Notes: a model not told the origin generated them from the sequence alone. DNA of 64,000 nt from an uncultured Pelagibacteraceae bacterium (GCA_902633185.1 CACPFN010000001.1:95971-159970); one strand, 5' to 3'; numbered from the stretch's first letter, positions 27,801 to 41,055 are shown. Numbers and translations are program-made.

Positions 27801-28637
27801 TTACTTATTTACCTGTACATAATTTAGTTGATTTAAGTTACTGTAAAACTTCACATATTTTTTATTATCTTGAATTATTATTTTTCCAACAGGAATTGAT
27901 GCAGGAATAGTGCCATCTGAACCTGAAGTATATACAATTTCATTCTCTTTTATCTCATTATTTTTCGGTAGATATTCTAATTCCGCGTATTCATCATTTC
28001 CATTTCCTGACAGTATTGCATTGATACCACTTGGCTCAATAATGATCGGAATTTTGCTATTAAGATCATTAGCCAACAATACTCTAGAGCTCAAAAAGTT
28101 AACATTTACAACCTTTCCAATGTAATATAATCTATCTTTAACAGCTGATCCTAATTTAACTCCATTTTTTTGACCTTTATTAATTATCAAAGATTTTAAA
28201 TATGGGCTTTGTTTGTCTAATAAAATCTTAGTTAACATATATTCTTTAGAAAAAAGGTCTCTTTCTTCTATCAATTTCTTTAAAAGAGCATTTTCTGATT
28301 TATAAAAATCGACTTCTTTTCTAAGCGAGTCAAGATCTAGGTCTTTATCTCTTAAAACTGAAAACTCTTCATACATACTCATATGATCTTGGAAAAGATA
28401 ATATTTGTCTTTTACATATTTAAATGGGCTAGATACAACATAAGATCCTCTAAATATAATATCTTTTGTAATTGACCTAAATTGATTAACTGGACCAGTT
28501 TTAAAATACTCTAATGATAAGACTAAAATAGATATTATTAGTAAAGTGAATAAGGAAAATTTTTGTCTATTTCCTTTTTTTAGAAATGCTGAACGAATAG
28601 CTATAATAAAATCGTCTCTACTCGATTCTGTTGACAT
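27801..28637 (-). CDS. mreC: Rod shape-determining protein MreC
   Basis: The 278-residue protein has a single N-terminal membrane helix (about 27-45), a coiled coil (about 85-120), then the two beta-barrel MreC domains with GQKNGVKLGSAVKD and LVYTSG-type elements (EIVYTSGSDGTIPASIPVGK). MreC links MreB filaments to periplasmic cell-wall enzymes. It follows mreB by five bases. Confidence 0.95.
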   Translation of the reverse strand: MSTESSRDDFIIAIRSAFLKKGNRQKFSLFTLLIISILVLSLEYFKTGPVNQFRSITKDIIFRGSYVVSSPFKYVKDKYYLFQDHMSMYEEFSVLRDKDLDLDSLRKEVDFYKSENALLKKLIEERDLFSKEYMLTKILLDKQSPYLKSLIINKGQKNGVKLGSAVKDRLYYIGKVVNVNFLSSRVLLANDLNSKIPIIIEPSGINAILSGNGNDEYAELEYLPKNNEIKENEIVYTSGSDGTIPASIPVGKIIIQDNKKYVKFYSNLNQLNYVQVNK

Positions 28638-28642
28638 AATAT

Positions 28643-31253
<2,611 letters not shown>

Positions 31254-31263
31254 TGTATTTTTT

Positions 31264-31290
31264 AGCTCGAGCATAATACATGCTCTCGCT
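31264..31290 (-). promoter_or_regulatory. Inverted repeat / RNA hairpin in leuA leader
   Basis: On the coding strand a 3-bp stem (AGC/GCT), a symmetric GA/GA internal pair and a 6-bp stem (GAGCAT/ATGCTC) close a five-base loop, ending 10 bases before the chosen leuA ATG. Tandem GA mismatches are a stable RNA motif. The hairpin is followed by A-rich, not U-rich, sequence, so it is not an intrinsic terminator. A role in mRNA stability or translational control is possible; none is proven. Confidence 0.45.
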
Positions 31291-31337
31291 CAGATTGCAA
31301 AATAATTTGGGAGAATTAGGCCAATTTTAACATCAAG

Positions 31338-32375
<1,038 letters not shown>

Positions 32376-32379
32376 TTAA

Positions 32380-32928
32380 TTATTTAAATATATCTGCACC
32401 TCTTGTCATAGCTACGGCTCCTGTTCTTGAAACACTCACCAATCCAAATTTTTTTAAATCCTTCGACATTTTATCTATTTCTCGTCTTAAGGCTGTTATT
32501 TGAATAACATTCGATTTTTTTGTTTTGTCAAGTAATACAGGATTATATTTTTTACAAGCTTTCAATGCACCTTCTAATTTGTTGTTTGGACCAACAATTT
32601 TGAATAATGCCATTTCCTTAAATATGACTGCTTTGTCTTCTCTTTTAAAATCTGCAACCTTATGAACAGGAACAAGTTTTCTTAATTGAAGTTTAATTTG
32701 ATTAACAACTTGTGGTGTTCCTGTAGTTACAATTGTTATCCTTGATATCTTTAGCTTTTCATCAACTTGGGCAACTGCTAAAGATTCGATATTATAACCT
32801 CTGCCAGAAAATAGACCGACCACTCTAGCTAATACACCAGCTTCGTTGTCGACCCAAACGACTATAATATGTGTATCAAATTTTTCTTTTTTATTTGAAA
32901 AACTATACGCTGATTTTGAATTAGGCAT
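32380..32928 (-). CDS. ilvN: Acetolactate synthase small (regulatory) subunit
   Basis: The 182-residue protein has an N-terminal ACT domain (about 17-90, VVWVDNEAGVLARVVGLFSGRGYNIESLAVA) and the C-terminal ALS_ss domain (about 95-165). It binds valine and regulates IlvB. Length is typical of IlvH-type subunits. Its start shares one base with the ilvB stop. Confidence 0.96.
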   Translation of the reverse strand: MPNSKSAYSFSNKKEKFDTHIIVVWVDNEAGVLARVVGLFSGRGYNIESLAVAQVDEKLKISRITIVTTGTPQVVNQIKLQLRKLVPVHKVADFKREDKAVIFKEMALFKIVGPNNKLEGALKACKKYNPVLLDKTKKSNVIQITALRREIDKMSKDLKKFGLVSVSRTGAVAMTRGADIFK

Positions 32929-34694
32929 TAAACTAAGGACTTACCTTTGCCAGTAATCTTCTTATTTTCTTGATCTTTGGGTCCTAAAATCATCTGATTA
33001 TGAGGCTTTCCTGATGGTATCATTGGAAAACAATTCTCTACTTTATCAACCATACAATCAAATATTACAGGTCTATCTGTATTCAACATTTCAATTATCT
33101 TATCGTCTAACTCTTCTGGTGTTTTTGCTCTTATACCAACACAGTTATATGCTTCTGCTAATTTAACAAAATCTGGTAGAGCAGCAGTATAACTTTCAGA
33201 ATAGTTTTTATCATGTAAAAGTTCTTGCCATTGTCTAACCATACCCATGTATTGATTATTCAATATAAATATTTTAATTGGAAGATTGTATTGTACGGCT
33301 GTAGACATTTCCTGTATTGTCATTAATACTGAAGCCTCTCCCGCAATATCAATAACTAATTTTTTTGGATGAGCAACTTGTACACCCACCGCTGCTGGTA
33401 AACCATATCCCATTGTACCTAATCCACCAGATGTCATCCAACGATTTGGTTTATTAAATTTATAATGTTGTGCAGCCCACATTTGATGCTGTCCTACCTC
33501 AGTTGTAATATAGGAATCTTTGTCTTTAGTTAATTCATATAATCTTTCAATTGCATACTGAGGTTTTATAGTCTCTTCACTTCCAATATAATCTAAAGAT
33601 CTAACCGACCTCCATTTTTGAATTTTTTCCCACCACTTAGAAGTCTTTTGTTTATTTGATTTCAAAAATTTTGATTTTTTTTGTTTTAAACTTTTCAAAG
33701 TAGATGAAAGAACAGTTTTTACATCTCCCACAATAGCTAAATCAACTTTAACATTTTTATTAATAGATGATGGGTCTATATCTATGTGAACTTTTTTTGA
33801 GTTTGGTGAAAATTCATCTATTTTGCCTGTTATTCTATCATCAAAACGTGCTCCAATATTAATCATTAAATCACAATCGTGCATTGCATTATTTGCTTCA
33901 TAAGTTCCATGCATACCTAACATTCCTAAAAATTGATTATCATCACCTGGGAAAGATCCTAATCCCTGTAAAGTTGACGTAATAGGAAAACCTGTTGCAT
34001 AAACAAGTTCTCTTAAAAGTTCACTAGCTCTAGGTCCAGAGTTAATTACTCCACCACCTGTATAAAAAATAGGTTTTGAAGATTTACTCATTAAATCAAT
34101 TAGCTGATCAATACTATTTTGATTAAAATGATTGTGAGACTTTCCATTTAATTTTTTTTCTTTTTTGGGTTTCTTGTATTTTGTTTTTTGAAATTGAATA
34201 TCTTTTGGTATATCTACTAAAACTGGTCCTGGTCTACCAGTAGTTGCTACTTCAAATGCTTTATGTATTGTTTCAGCTAAATCATTTATATCTTTGACTA
34301 ACCAATTATGTTTTGTGCAAGGTCTAGTTATTCCAGTTGTATCACATTCTTGAAATGCATCTGTACCAATTAAATGAGTTGGAACTTGTCCAGAAATACA
34401 AACTAATGGAATGGAGTCCATATACGCATCAGTCAAAGCTGTAACAACATTTGTTGCACCTGGACCTGAAGTTACTAAAATAACACCTGGTTTACCTGAT
34501 GATCTTGCATATCCTTCTGCTGCATGACCGGCACCTTGTTCATGTCTAACCAAAACATGTTTGATTGATTTAAAATTCTGTAATTCGTCATAAATTGGTA
34601 AGACTGCACCTCCTGGATAACCAAAAATATGATCAACATTTTGATCCTCCATACACTTAAATACAATTTCAGCGCCTGAGTATAATTTTGACAT
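32928..34694 (-). CDS. ilvB: Acetolactate synthase large (catalytic) subunit
   Basis: The 588-residue ThDP enzyme has the catalytic Glu in RHEQGAGHAAEGYARSSGK, the FAD-binding middle domain (with GMLGMHGTYEAN) and the C-terminal ThDP domain with GGLGTMGYGLPAAVGVQ and NNQYMGMVRQWQ. It forms acetolactate from pyruvate. It is the first gene of the ilvBNC-leuA set; 41 bases separate it from miaA, room enough for a promoter but none is clear. Confidence 0.97.
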   Translation of the reverse strand: MSKLYSGAEIVFKCMEDQNVDHIFGYPGGAVLPIYDELQNFKSIKHVLVRHEQGAGHAAEGYARSSGKPGVILVTSGPGATNVVTALTDAYMDSIPLVCISGQVPTHLIGTDAFQECDTTGITRPCTKHNWLVKDINDLAETIHKAFEVATTGRPGPVLVDIPKDIQFQKTKYKKPKKEKKLNGKSHNHFNQNSIDQLIDLMSKSSKPIFYTGGGVINSGPRASELLRELVYATGFPITSTLQGLGSFPGDDNQFLGMLGMHGTYEANNAMHDCDLMINIGARFDDRITGKIDEFSPNSKKVHIDIDPSSINKNVKVDLAIVGDVKTVLSSTLKSLKQKKSKFLKSNKQKTSKWWEKIQKWRSVRSLDYIGSEETIKPQYAIERLYELTKDKDSYITTEVGQHQMWAAQHYKFNKPNRWMTSGGLGTMGYGLPAAVGVQVAHPKKLVIDIAGEASVLMTIQEMSTAVQYNLPIKIFILNNQYMGMVRQWQELLHDKNYSESYTAALPDFVKLAEAYNCVGIRAKTPEELDDKIIEMLNTDRPVIFDCMVDKVENCFPMIPSGKPHNQMILGPKDQENKKITGKGKSLV

Positions 34695-34735
34695 TCAGAC
34701 AATCTAGCTGAAGTTGTGCTAATAGGTCAAGCAAT

Positions 34736-35656
34736 CTATTCTGATTTAGGAAATTTTTTTAAATATGATTTAAGAGTATTAAATTTTATTTTTTGCCAAT
34801 CTGACATTTGTCCTCTTGCCCAAGTGGACTGTCTCTTAGCATATTGTCTTGTTTTTATTGATATTTTTTCTTTTAATTCATTAAGATCTATTTTTTTTTC
34901 GAGATATTCTTTAATCTCACTTAGACCAATAACTTTATTAGATGATAAATCTTTCTTTACTCTTAATTTATAAAAACTCTTAGCCTCTTTTATTGCTCCA
35001 TCTCTTAACATTTCATTTGTTCTTATAGAAATTCTTTCTATTAACTTCTCTCTAGGATAATCTATATGTATCTTTATAAAGCTATCTTGATTAAAATCAG
35101 AGTATGTTTCACTGTACCAATCAAACAATGATTTATTTGTATATTTTTTTACTTCATAGGCTCTTATTGATCTTTGAGAGTCATTTTTGTTAATTTTTTT
35201 TTTGCAAAGTGGGTCTAGCTTAATAAGTTCAGAATAAAATTTAATTTGTCCTATTTTAGATTTTTTTTTTCTTATCCTATTTCGAATAGTGAGTGGAATA
35301 TCGGGAATTTTAACAATACCATCGATAAGTGCTTTAAAATATAAGCCTGTTCCACCTACAAGAATTGGAATTTTATTTTTTTTTTTGATATTGATGATTT
35401 TTAACTTGGCATCCTTAAGCCAACTTCCTGTAGAATAATTATTTTTTACACTTTTAAATCCATATAAATGATGTTTTATATTTTTTAAATCATTTTGCTG
35501 AGGTCTTGCCGTAAGAATTTTGAGTTCTTTAAATACTTGCATACTATCTGCATTTATCACTTCTCCTTTTATTTTTTTTGCAAGCTGAATAGCGAATTTT
35601 GATTTTCCAGATGCTGTTGGTCCTGAAATAAGAATTATTTTGGACTTTAAGTCCAT
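34736..35656 (-). CDS. miaA: tRNA dimethylallyltransferase MiaA
   Basis: The 306-residue protein has the P-loop GPTASGKSKFAIQLA, NADSMQVFKELKILTARP, VGGTGLYFKALIDG, and near the C-terminus TRQYAKRQSTWAR, all MiaA motifs. It adds dimethylallyl to A37 of tRNAs reading codons that begin with U. The start shares one base with the degP stop. The sequence is very Lys/Ile rich, as expected for the base composition. Confidence 0.96.
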   Translation of the reverse strand: MDLKSKIILISGPTASGKSKFAIQLAKKIKGEVINADSMQVFKELKILTARPQQNDLKNIKHHLYGFKSVKNNYSTGSWLKDAKLKIINIKKKNKIPILVGGTGLYFKALIDGIVKIPDIPLTIRNRIRKKKSKIGQIKFYSELIKLDPLCKKKINKNDSQRSIRAYEVKKYTNKSLFDWYSETYSDFNQDSFIKIHIDYPREKLIERISIRTNEMLRDGAIKEAKSFYKLRVKKDLSSNKVIGLSEIKEYLEKKIDLNELKEKISIKTRQYAKRQSTWARGQMSDWQKIKFNTLKSYLKKFPKSE

Positions 35657-37059
35657 TAATTTAGTTTAACACCAATATATCTTCTTTGGTTATTGTTATT
35701 GTAAATTGCGATAAGTAAACTTTTATCATTACTTTTTAAAGCTAGTTTTACAATATTATCTAGATCTCCAATGGTATTGATCTTTTTCTTTTGCGCTTCA
35801 ACAATAATATTATTTACTTGAAGATAATTAACTGGGCTATCTTTATCGATTTCTGTGATAACTAATCCTGTTGTATTTTTTGGTAAATTTCTTTCTTTAA
35901 TATCATCTTTATTTAGTAATCTCACTTTTATTTTTAACCCATCAATTGTATCTTCTTTAGGTTTTTCAGTTACTAAGCCTTGGGATTTAAAGTCCTCAGA
36001 TGTTTCTAGTCTTCCAAGTATAATTTCCTTAGTTATTTCTCTTTTATTTCTCCAAACTTTTAATTTTACTTTTTTTCCGACTTCAGTTTCTGCAACTATT
36101 CTTGGAAGCTCGCTCATTTCATTAATTTTTTTGCCATCAAATTCTAAAATTATGTCTCCAGCTTTAATTCCACCCTTATCTGATGGACTATTTTCAGCTA
36201 CACTAGCAACAAGTGCCCCTCTTGGTTCATCTAATTTTTCAACATCTGCAATATCTTTTGTGACTGTTTGGATCCTTACACCTAACCATCCTCTTTTGGT
36301 TTCACCAAATTCAATTAATTGATTAATTACTTTTTGTGCACTATTAGAAGGTATTGCAAAACCAATTCCAATTGAACCTGATTGACCTAATATTGCTGTA
36401 TTAATTCCAACTACATCCCCATCCATATTAAACAATGGACCACCTGAATTACCTTGGTTAATTGATGCATCGGTTTGAATGTAGTCTTCATATCTAGAAA
36501 GACCGATACTTCTGTTTCTTGCAGAGATTATTCCTGCAGTAACCGTTCCACCTAAGCCAAATGGATTACCAATTGCAATAACCCAATCACCTATTCTTGC
36601 AGTATCAGAGTCTCCAAACTTAACTGGTGTGAATTTTTGATCTGACTCTATTTGAAGAACTGCCAAATCCATACCAGGATCAGCTCCAATTACTTTTGCC
36701 TTTATATTTTTTTCACCATTAACTCTAACAAAAACGTCTTCTGCGCCTTGGATTACGTGGTTGTTTGTAATAACAATTCCTTTTTCATCGATAATGAACC
36801 CTGATCCAAGTGCACTTGTCTGTCTCTTCTGCGGAGTTCCATAATCTTTGAACATATCTTCAAAAGGAGATCCTGGAGGAAATTCGAATGGAAATGGGTT
36901 AGAACGTGTGGTTATTGTTGTTGTAGTCGAGATATTTACTACTGATGGCATTAATTTTTCAGCAAGATCTGCAAAAGATGCAGGCATACTTGCTGCATTA
37001 GTAGTATTTTGAATATTAATTGAAAATAATATTAATAATAAAATCTTTATGAATCTCAT
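35656..37059 (-). CDS. degP: Periplasmic serine protease DegP/HtrA (Do family)
   Basis: I place the start at 37059 (MRFIKILLLILFSINIQ), giving a 4-base ATGA overlap with the DUF2065 gene and a clean signal peptide; an ATG 15 bases upstream would add five residues. The catalytic triad is His in NNHVIQG, Asp in DPGMDLAVLQ and Ser in NQGNSGGPLFN. Two PDZ domains follow (about 265-355 and 375-465). It degrades or refolds misfolded envelope proteins. It lies with hflK-hflC, another membrane quality-control pair, a pairing common in alphaproteobacteria. Confidence 0.96.
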   Translation of the reverse strand: MRFIKILLLILFSINIQNTTNAASMPASFADLAEKLMPSVVNISTTTTITTRSNPFPFEFPPGSPFEDMFKDYGTPQKRQTSALGSGFIIDEKGIVITNNHVIQGAEDVFVRVNGEKNIKAKVIGADPGMDLAVLQIESDQKFTPVKFGDSDTARIGDWVIAIGNPFGLGGTVTAGIISARNRSIGLSRYEDYIQTDASINQGNSGGPLFNMDGDVVGINTAILGQSGSIGIGFAIPSNSAQKVINQLIEFGETKRGWLGVRIQTVTKDIADVEKLDEPRGALVASVAENSPSDKGGIKAGDIILEFDGKKINEMSELPRIVAETEVGKKVKLKVWRNKREITKEIILGRLETSEDFKSQGLVTEKPKEDTIDGLKIKVRLLNKDDIKERNLPKNTTGLVITEIDKDSPVNYLQVNNIIVEAQKKKINTIGDLDNIVKLALKSNDKSLLIAIYNNNNQRRYIGVKLN

Positions 37060-37241
37060 CTTTTTAAGTACCAAATAATTAAAAAACCAATCACCACAAA
37101 TATCAATCCACCAGTTCTTAGTTGATTATCAGTAGCTTCTTTTAACTTCATTATCATATTTTTCATTTTTGATGGAAATATGGCGTAAAGAATACCTTCA
37201 ATAAAAAGGAATAGACCAAATGCAATGATCAATTCTCTCAT
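37056..37241 (-). CDS. DUF2065 (YjeT-like) small membrane protein
   Basis: The 61-residue protein has two hydrophobic helices (about 4-18 and 43-57) and matches the short DUF2065/YjeT pattern (MRELIIAFGLFLFIEGILYAIFPS, then LRTGGLIFVVIGFLIIWYL). In many proteobacteria it follows hflC, as it does here after a five-base gap. Function is unknown; position suggests a small partner of HflKC or DegP. Confidence 0.88.
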   Translation of the reverse strand: MRELIIAFGLFLFIEGILYAIFPSKMKNMIMKLKEATDNQLRTGGLIFVVIGFLIIWYLKR

Positions 37242-37246
37242 TAAAA

Positions 37247-38116
37247 TTACTCTACTTTTTGATCAATATTTCCGAAAAATTTAAAAAATTCGCTGTCTGG
37301 TGAAAGTATCATTGAGGTTTCTCCACCAATTAAAGCTTTTTGGTAAGCTTGCATGGCTCTATAAAAAGCAAAAAATTCAGGATCTTGTCCAAAGGCATCA
37401 GCAAAAATCTTATTCTTCAAACCATCGCCTTCTCCTTTCATAATCTCAGACTTTTTCTGTGCATCTGCAAGAATAACTGTTACTTCTTTATCAGCAGTTG
37501 AGGTGATTGTTACTGCCATCTCTGCTCCTTTTGCTCTAAATTCTTTTGCTTCTCTTTCTCTTTCAGTTTGCATTCTTCTAAAAATTGCATCACTGTTCGC
37601 TTGAGGAAGGTCTGCTCTTTTAATTCTTACATCAACTATACTAATACCAAAGTTTTCTGCTTCATTATTTACGCCTTCTTGAATTAACGACATTTGTTTT
37701 GTTCTATCTTCTGATAAAAGTGTTTGTAATTCTTGCTGTCCAAGCACGTTTCTTATTCTAGAATTTATAATTGTAGCTAATCTTGATCTTGCAACTCTTT
37801 CATTTCCAACAGATATATAAAATTTAAGAGGGTCAATTATTTGAAATCTTGCAAAGGCGTCGACGATGAGTCTTTTTTGATCTGATGCAATTACTTCTTC
37901 CGGAGGTGTATCAAGGTTTAAAATTCTTTTATCCAAGAATACAACATTTTGTATGAATGGAATTTTAAAATTAATACCAGGTTTGGATATAATTCTTTTA
38001 GGATCACCAAATTGAAGTACTATTGCTTGATTAACTTCTTTTACTATAAATACTGAAAAGTAAATTGTTGCAGCAATTAGAATTATTATTGGTAATAAAA
38101 ATTTTCCTGCTTTCAT
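37247..38116 (-). CDS. hflC: HflC, SPFH-domain regulator of FtsH protease
   Basis: The 289-residue protein has an N-terminal membrane anchor (about 5-26), then the SPFH/band-7 domain (EVNQAIVLQFGDPKRIISKPGINFKIPF) and an alpha-helical C-terminal half with TEREREAKEFRAKGAE. HflC forms a periplasm-facing ring with HflK around the FtsH protease. It follows hflK after one base. Confidence 0.96.
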   Translation of the reverse strand: MKAGKFLLPIIILIAATIYFSVFIVKEVNQAIVLQFGDPKRIISKPGINFKIPFIQNVVFLDKRILNLDTPPEEVIASDQKRLIVDAFARFQIIDPLKFYISVGNERVARSRLATIINSRIRNVLGQQELQTLLSEDRTKQMSLIQEGVNNEAENFGISIVDVRIKRADLPQANSDAIFRRMQTEREREAKEFRAKGAEMAVTITSTADKEVTVILADAQKKSEIMKGEGDGLKNKIFADAFGQDPEFFAFYRAMQAYQKALIGGETSMILSPDSEFFKFFGNIDQKVE

Positions 38117-38117
38117 T

Positions 38118-39209
38118 TTAATTAGTCCCTGTCTTTAATTCTTGTAACGGCAGATACGGAACTACACCTTCACCTGAATTTTTGTCGATTATTATTTTAT
38201 TTATATCAGCTAATACTTCTTCCATTGTTTCAAGATACATTCTTTCTTGAGTTACTTTTTTGGCTTTTGCATATTCGTTATAGATTGATAAAAATCTACT
38301 TGCTTCTCCTTCTGCCTTTGCAACAACTTCTTTTTTATAAGCTTCTGCTGCTTGGAGAATTTTTGCGGCCTCTCCTCGTGCTCTTGGAATTACATCGTTA
38401 GCATATGCTTCTGCTTCGTTCTTAGATCTTTCCATATCTGCTCTTGCAGCTTGGACATCTCTGAACGCATCAATAACTTGGTCTGGTGGGTCGGCTTTTT
38501 GTGTTTGAACTTGTGTAATTTGAATTCCACTTGTGTATTCGTCTAAAATTCCCTGAATTATTTCTTGAGTATCAGCTTCTATTAGAGATCTACCTTCTGT
38601 CAAAATTGGTTGAATATCGGATCTCGCAATAACTTCTCTCATAGCTGTTTCTGCTGCTGCTTTAACTGTTCCCTCTGGATCTTGAATTTTGAATAAAAAA
38701 TTACCAGCATCCTTAATTACCCAAAATACTGAAAAATCTATGTTAACTATGTTTTCATCACCTGTTAGCATTAAACTTTCTTCTGGAACATCTGCAACTC
38801 CGCCTGAGGAAAATCCACTGTCCCTCTCTGACCTAAATCCAATATCCATACGATTAACTTTTGTAACTTTAGGGGTTAATACATTTTCAATTGGAAAAGG
38901 AAGATGATAATTTAATCCAGGTTGTGTAGTTTTAACAAATTTTCCAAATCTTAAAACAACACCTTGTTCATCAGGTAAAACTCTATAAAGACCACTTAAA
39001 GTCCAAACAATTATAAGAATTATAAGACCAATTATTATTGGTTTAGCACCACCTTTTCCTCCGCCTAAGAATTTATTTATTATTGATTGTAGTTTACTAA
39101 TAACTTCATCAATATTTGGAGGAGTAGGCCCTTTTCTAAATCCACCATTTCCACTACCGCCTCCACCTGGAGGTGTTCCCCATGGGCTCTGATTTTTAAA
39201 ATCACTCAT
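38118..39209 (-). CDS. hflK: HflK, SPFH-domain regulator of FtsH protease
   Basis: The 363-residue protein has a Gly/Pro-rich cytoplasmic N-terminus (PWGTPPGGGGSGNGGF), a membrane span (about 58-75), the band-7 domain with VLPDEQGVVLRFGKFVKT and a helical C-terminal region containing QAARADMERSKNEAEAYAND. These are standard HflK features. It begins the run hflK-hflC-DUF2065-degP-miaA and is divergent from mrp across a 54-base gap that contains a palindrome. Confidence 0.96.
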   Translation of the reverse strand: MSDFKNQSPWGTPPGGGGSGNGGFRKGPTPPNIDEVISKLQSIINKFLGGGKGGAKPIIIGLIILIIVWTLSGLYRVLPDEQGVVLRFGKFVKTTQPGLNYHLPFPIENVLTPKVTKVNRMDIGFRSERDSGFSSGGVADVPEESLMLTGDENIVNIDFSVFWVIKDAGNFLFKIQDPEGTVKAAAETAMREVIARSDIQPILTEGRSLIEADTQEIIQGILDEYTSGIQITQVQTQKADPPDQVIDAFRDVQAARADMERSKNEAEAYANDVIPRARGEAAKILQAAEAYKKEVVAKAEGEASRFLSIYNEYAKAKKVTQERMYLETMEEVLADINKIIIDKNSGEGVVPYLPLQELKTGTN

Positions 39210-39214
39210 AATAC

Positions 39215-39232
39215 GACACTCTATATAGTGTC
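39215..39232. promoter_or_regulatory. Palindrome overlapping the hflK promoter (candidate operator)
   Basis: Arms GACACT and AGTGTC flank the 6-base centre CTATAT, between the divergent hflK and mrp genes. On the minus strand TTGTTT (39244-39249) and TATATA (39222-39227) are 16 bases apart and would form the hflK promoter, placing the palindrome over its -10 box and start site. A repressor-type operator is therefore plausible. The regulator is unknown and a chance palindrome cannot be excluded. Confidence 0.4.
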
Positions 39233-39263
39233 TTTATTAGTAAAAACAAGGTAATGGTAAATA

Positions 39264-40088
39264 ATGGATAACAAAAAAGTAGGTTTAAGTGACACAACAA
39301 AGGCAAAAACTGAGCCAAAAACCTTTAGAAGGAACCCAATTATTGGAACAAAGTTTACAATTGCAATCTCAAGTGCAAAAGGAGGAGTAGGAAAGTCAAC
39401 ATTTGCTACGAATCTTGCTTTGGCATTAAAAAAAATGGACTTAAATGTTGGTTTGCTTGATGCAGATATATATGGACCATCATTGCCAAAATTATTTTCT
39501 ATAAATGAAAAGCCTGAAAGTGATGGGCAAAAATTAAAGCCAATTTTAAAATATGGAATTCAATGTATGTCCATAGGATTTTTAACAGAAGAGCAAACAC
39601 CAATGATTTGGCGGGGTCCAATGGTTATTTCTGCGATAAAAACTTTTACACAAAAAGTTTTGTGGGAGAATTTAGATTTTTTAATTGTTGATATGCCGCC
39701 AGGAACTGGAGATACGCAATTGACTTTTGCTCAAGAAATTAACTTAGATGGAGTAATTATTATATCTACACCACAAGAAATAGCCTTACAGGATGTAAAA
39801 CGTGGAATAAAGATGTTTGATAAACTTAAAGTAAAAATATTAGGACTTATAGATAATATGAGTCATTTCGTTGGAGATGATGGAAAAAATTATGCAATAT
39901 TCGGTGAAGGTGGGGTAAAAAAGACTGCTGAGGAATTTAAAAAAGATTTTATTGGAGAAATACCAATTGATCCTGAAGTTGGAAAGCAAGGAGATTTGGG
40001 TTCACCAATAGTAGAAAGCAAGCCAGACCATAAGATATCAAAAATATATTTTAAGTTTGCCGAAAAAATTAAATCAATTTATCTTTAA
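39264..40088 (+). CDS. mrp: Mrp/ApbC-type Fe-S cluster carrier ATPase
   Basis: The 274-residue protein has the deviant Walker [46 protein letters not shown] and [10 protein letters not shown]. Those are Mrp/NBP35 signatures. The N-terminal MIP18 (DUF59) domain present in many Mrp proteins is missing, and the usual CxxC after DNMS is absent ([13 protein letters not shown]). It probably moves Fe-S clusters to apo-proteins, though loss of the CxxC pair leaves cluster binding uncertain. Its 3' end overlaps thyX by 20 bases convergently. Confidence 0.88.
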   Translation: MDNKKVGLSDTTKAKTEPKTFRRNPIIGTKFTIAISSAKGGVGKSTFATNLALALKKMDLNVGLLDADIYGPSLPKLFSINEKPESDGQKLKPILKYGIQCMSIGFLTEEQTPMIWRGPMVISAIKTFTQKVLWENLDFLIVDMPPGTGDTQLTFAQEINLDGVIIISTPQEIALQDVKRGIKMFDKLKVKILGLIDNMSHFVGDDGKNYAIFGEGGVKKTAEEFKKDFIGEIPIDPEVGKQGDLGSPIVESKPDHKISKIYFKFAEKIKSIYL

Positions 40089-41016
40089 GATTAAAAGCTT
40101 CCATAAGTTCGTTCCATTCTCTTTTAGATAAACCTGTATCATCGATAGAAACATTTTCACCTTTTATAAGTTTTTGAATAATAATTTTTCCTTTTGCAGA
40201 AACTTCTGTTCCACCAACCCTATAATCCATAAAAGCTTCATAGGTTATTGGTACCCATTTTTTAACGGTATCAAGCATAGCATCAGCATAAGCTCTAATC
40301 TCGTACTGAGCATGATGGTCTGCTCTGAGCCTCAAAAAATTCATCAGATTTAATAAATCTGTTTTCCAATACCATTGAGTATAAGTATTTAATGTTAAGT
40401 TCATTCTGGCAAGCTCTCTTGCTAAACCTACGGCATTTTCATCTATAGTTGATCCATCATATCTTTCATTAAGCATGGTTTCATAATTATTATATGTTTG
40501 TTCAGCATCTCCTTTTAATAAATTCAAAACTTTTTTTGCTTTTTCTCCATCTAAAATATCACCTCTACCTTGTCTATTACTCTGCGATTGAGCGGCAAGA
40601 TGTTGCGGCTCTGGTAGATAAAATTCTTTATCTAAAATCGAGTATCTTGCAGAATATTCATTTACATTTGCTGTTCTATGTCTAATCCATTGTCTTGCTA
40701 TAAATATAGGTAGCTTTACATGATATTTTATTTCACACATTTCAAAAGGAGTGCTGTGCCAATGTCTCATCAAATATTTTATTAAACCAGCATCTGTTGA
40801 AACTTTTTTTGTGCCTTTTCCATAAGAAACTCTAGCTGATTGAACTACGGAGGTATCATCACCCATATAGTCAACAACTCTTATAAAACCGTGGTCTAAT
40901 ATTGGAATTGCATTATATAGAATTTTTTCAAGTTCTGGGGCTGTTACTCTTTTTGTTGAATTTTGCTGAGATTGCTGGTCTTTTATTTCTTTTATTTGTT
41001 CGTCAGTTAACTTCAT
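40069..41016 (-). CDS. thyX: Flavin-dependent thymidylate synthase ThyX
   Basis: The 315-residue protein has the ThyX motif in [19 protein letters not shown] (RHRxxSxNExSxR-like), [11 protein letters not shown], and a C-terminal [19 protein letters not shown]. It makes dTMP from dUMP with FAD and methylenetetrahydrofolate, replacing ThyA. It is longer at both ends than the minimal 220-residue enzymes, which is common in alphaproteobacteria. It is convergent with mrp. Confidence 0.96.
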   Translation of the reverse strand: MKLTDEQIKEIKDQQSQQNSTKRVTAPELEKILYNAIPILDHGFIRVVDYMGDDTSVVQSARVSYGKGTKKVSTDAGLIKYLMRHWHSTPFEMCEIKYHVKLPIFIARQWIRHRTANVNEYSARYSILDKEFYLPEPQHLAAQSQSNRQGRGDILDGEKAKKVLNLLKGDAEQTYNNYETMLNERYDGSTIDENAVGLARELARMNLTLNTYTQWYWKTDLLNLMNFLRLRADHHAQYEIRAYADAMLDTVKKWVPITYEAFMDYRVGGTEVSAKGKIIIQKLIKGENVSIDDTGLSKREWNELMEAFNLKDKLI

Positions 41017-41025
41017 GAATATTTA

Positions 41026-41055
41026 TTGAATCTGTTGAAATTGGTTTTATATTAT
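41026..41055 (+). promoter_or_regulatory. Candidate promoter of the tmRNA gene
   Basis: TTGAAT (41026-41031) and TATTAT (41050-41055) are separated by 18 bases, giving a start near 41062, just before the acceptor part of the permuted tmRNA. It lies directly after the start of the divergent thyX gene. Confidence 0.45.

Noticed and set aside
31254..31274. Earlier ATG for leuA at 31274
   Set aside because: It lies within a stable inverted repeat and adds seven residues not typical of LeuA; ATG 31253 matches the family start.
35855..36322. 155-codon open frame antisense to degP
   Set aside because: It mirrors the PDZ-coding region of degP; low-complexity hydrophobic translation typical of an antisense shadow.
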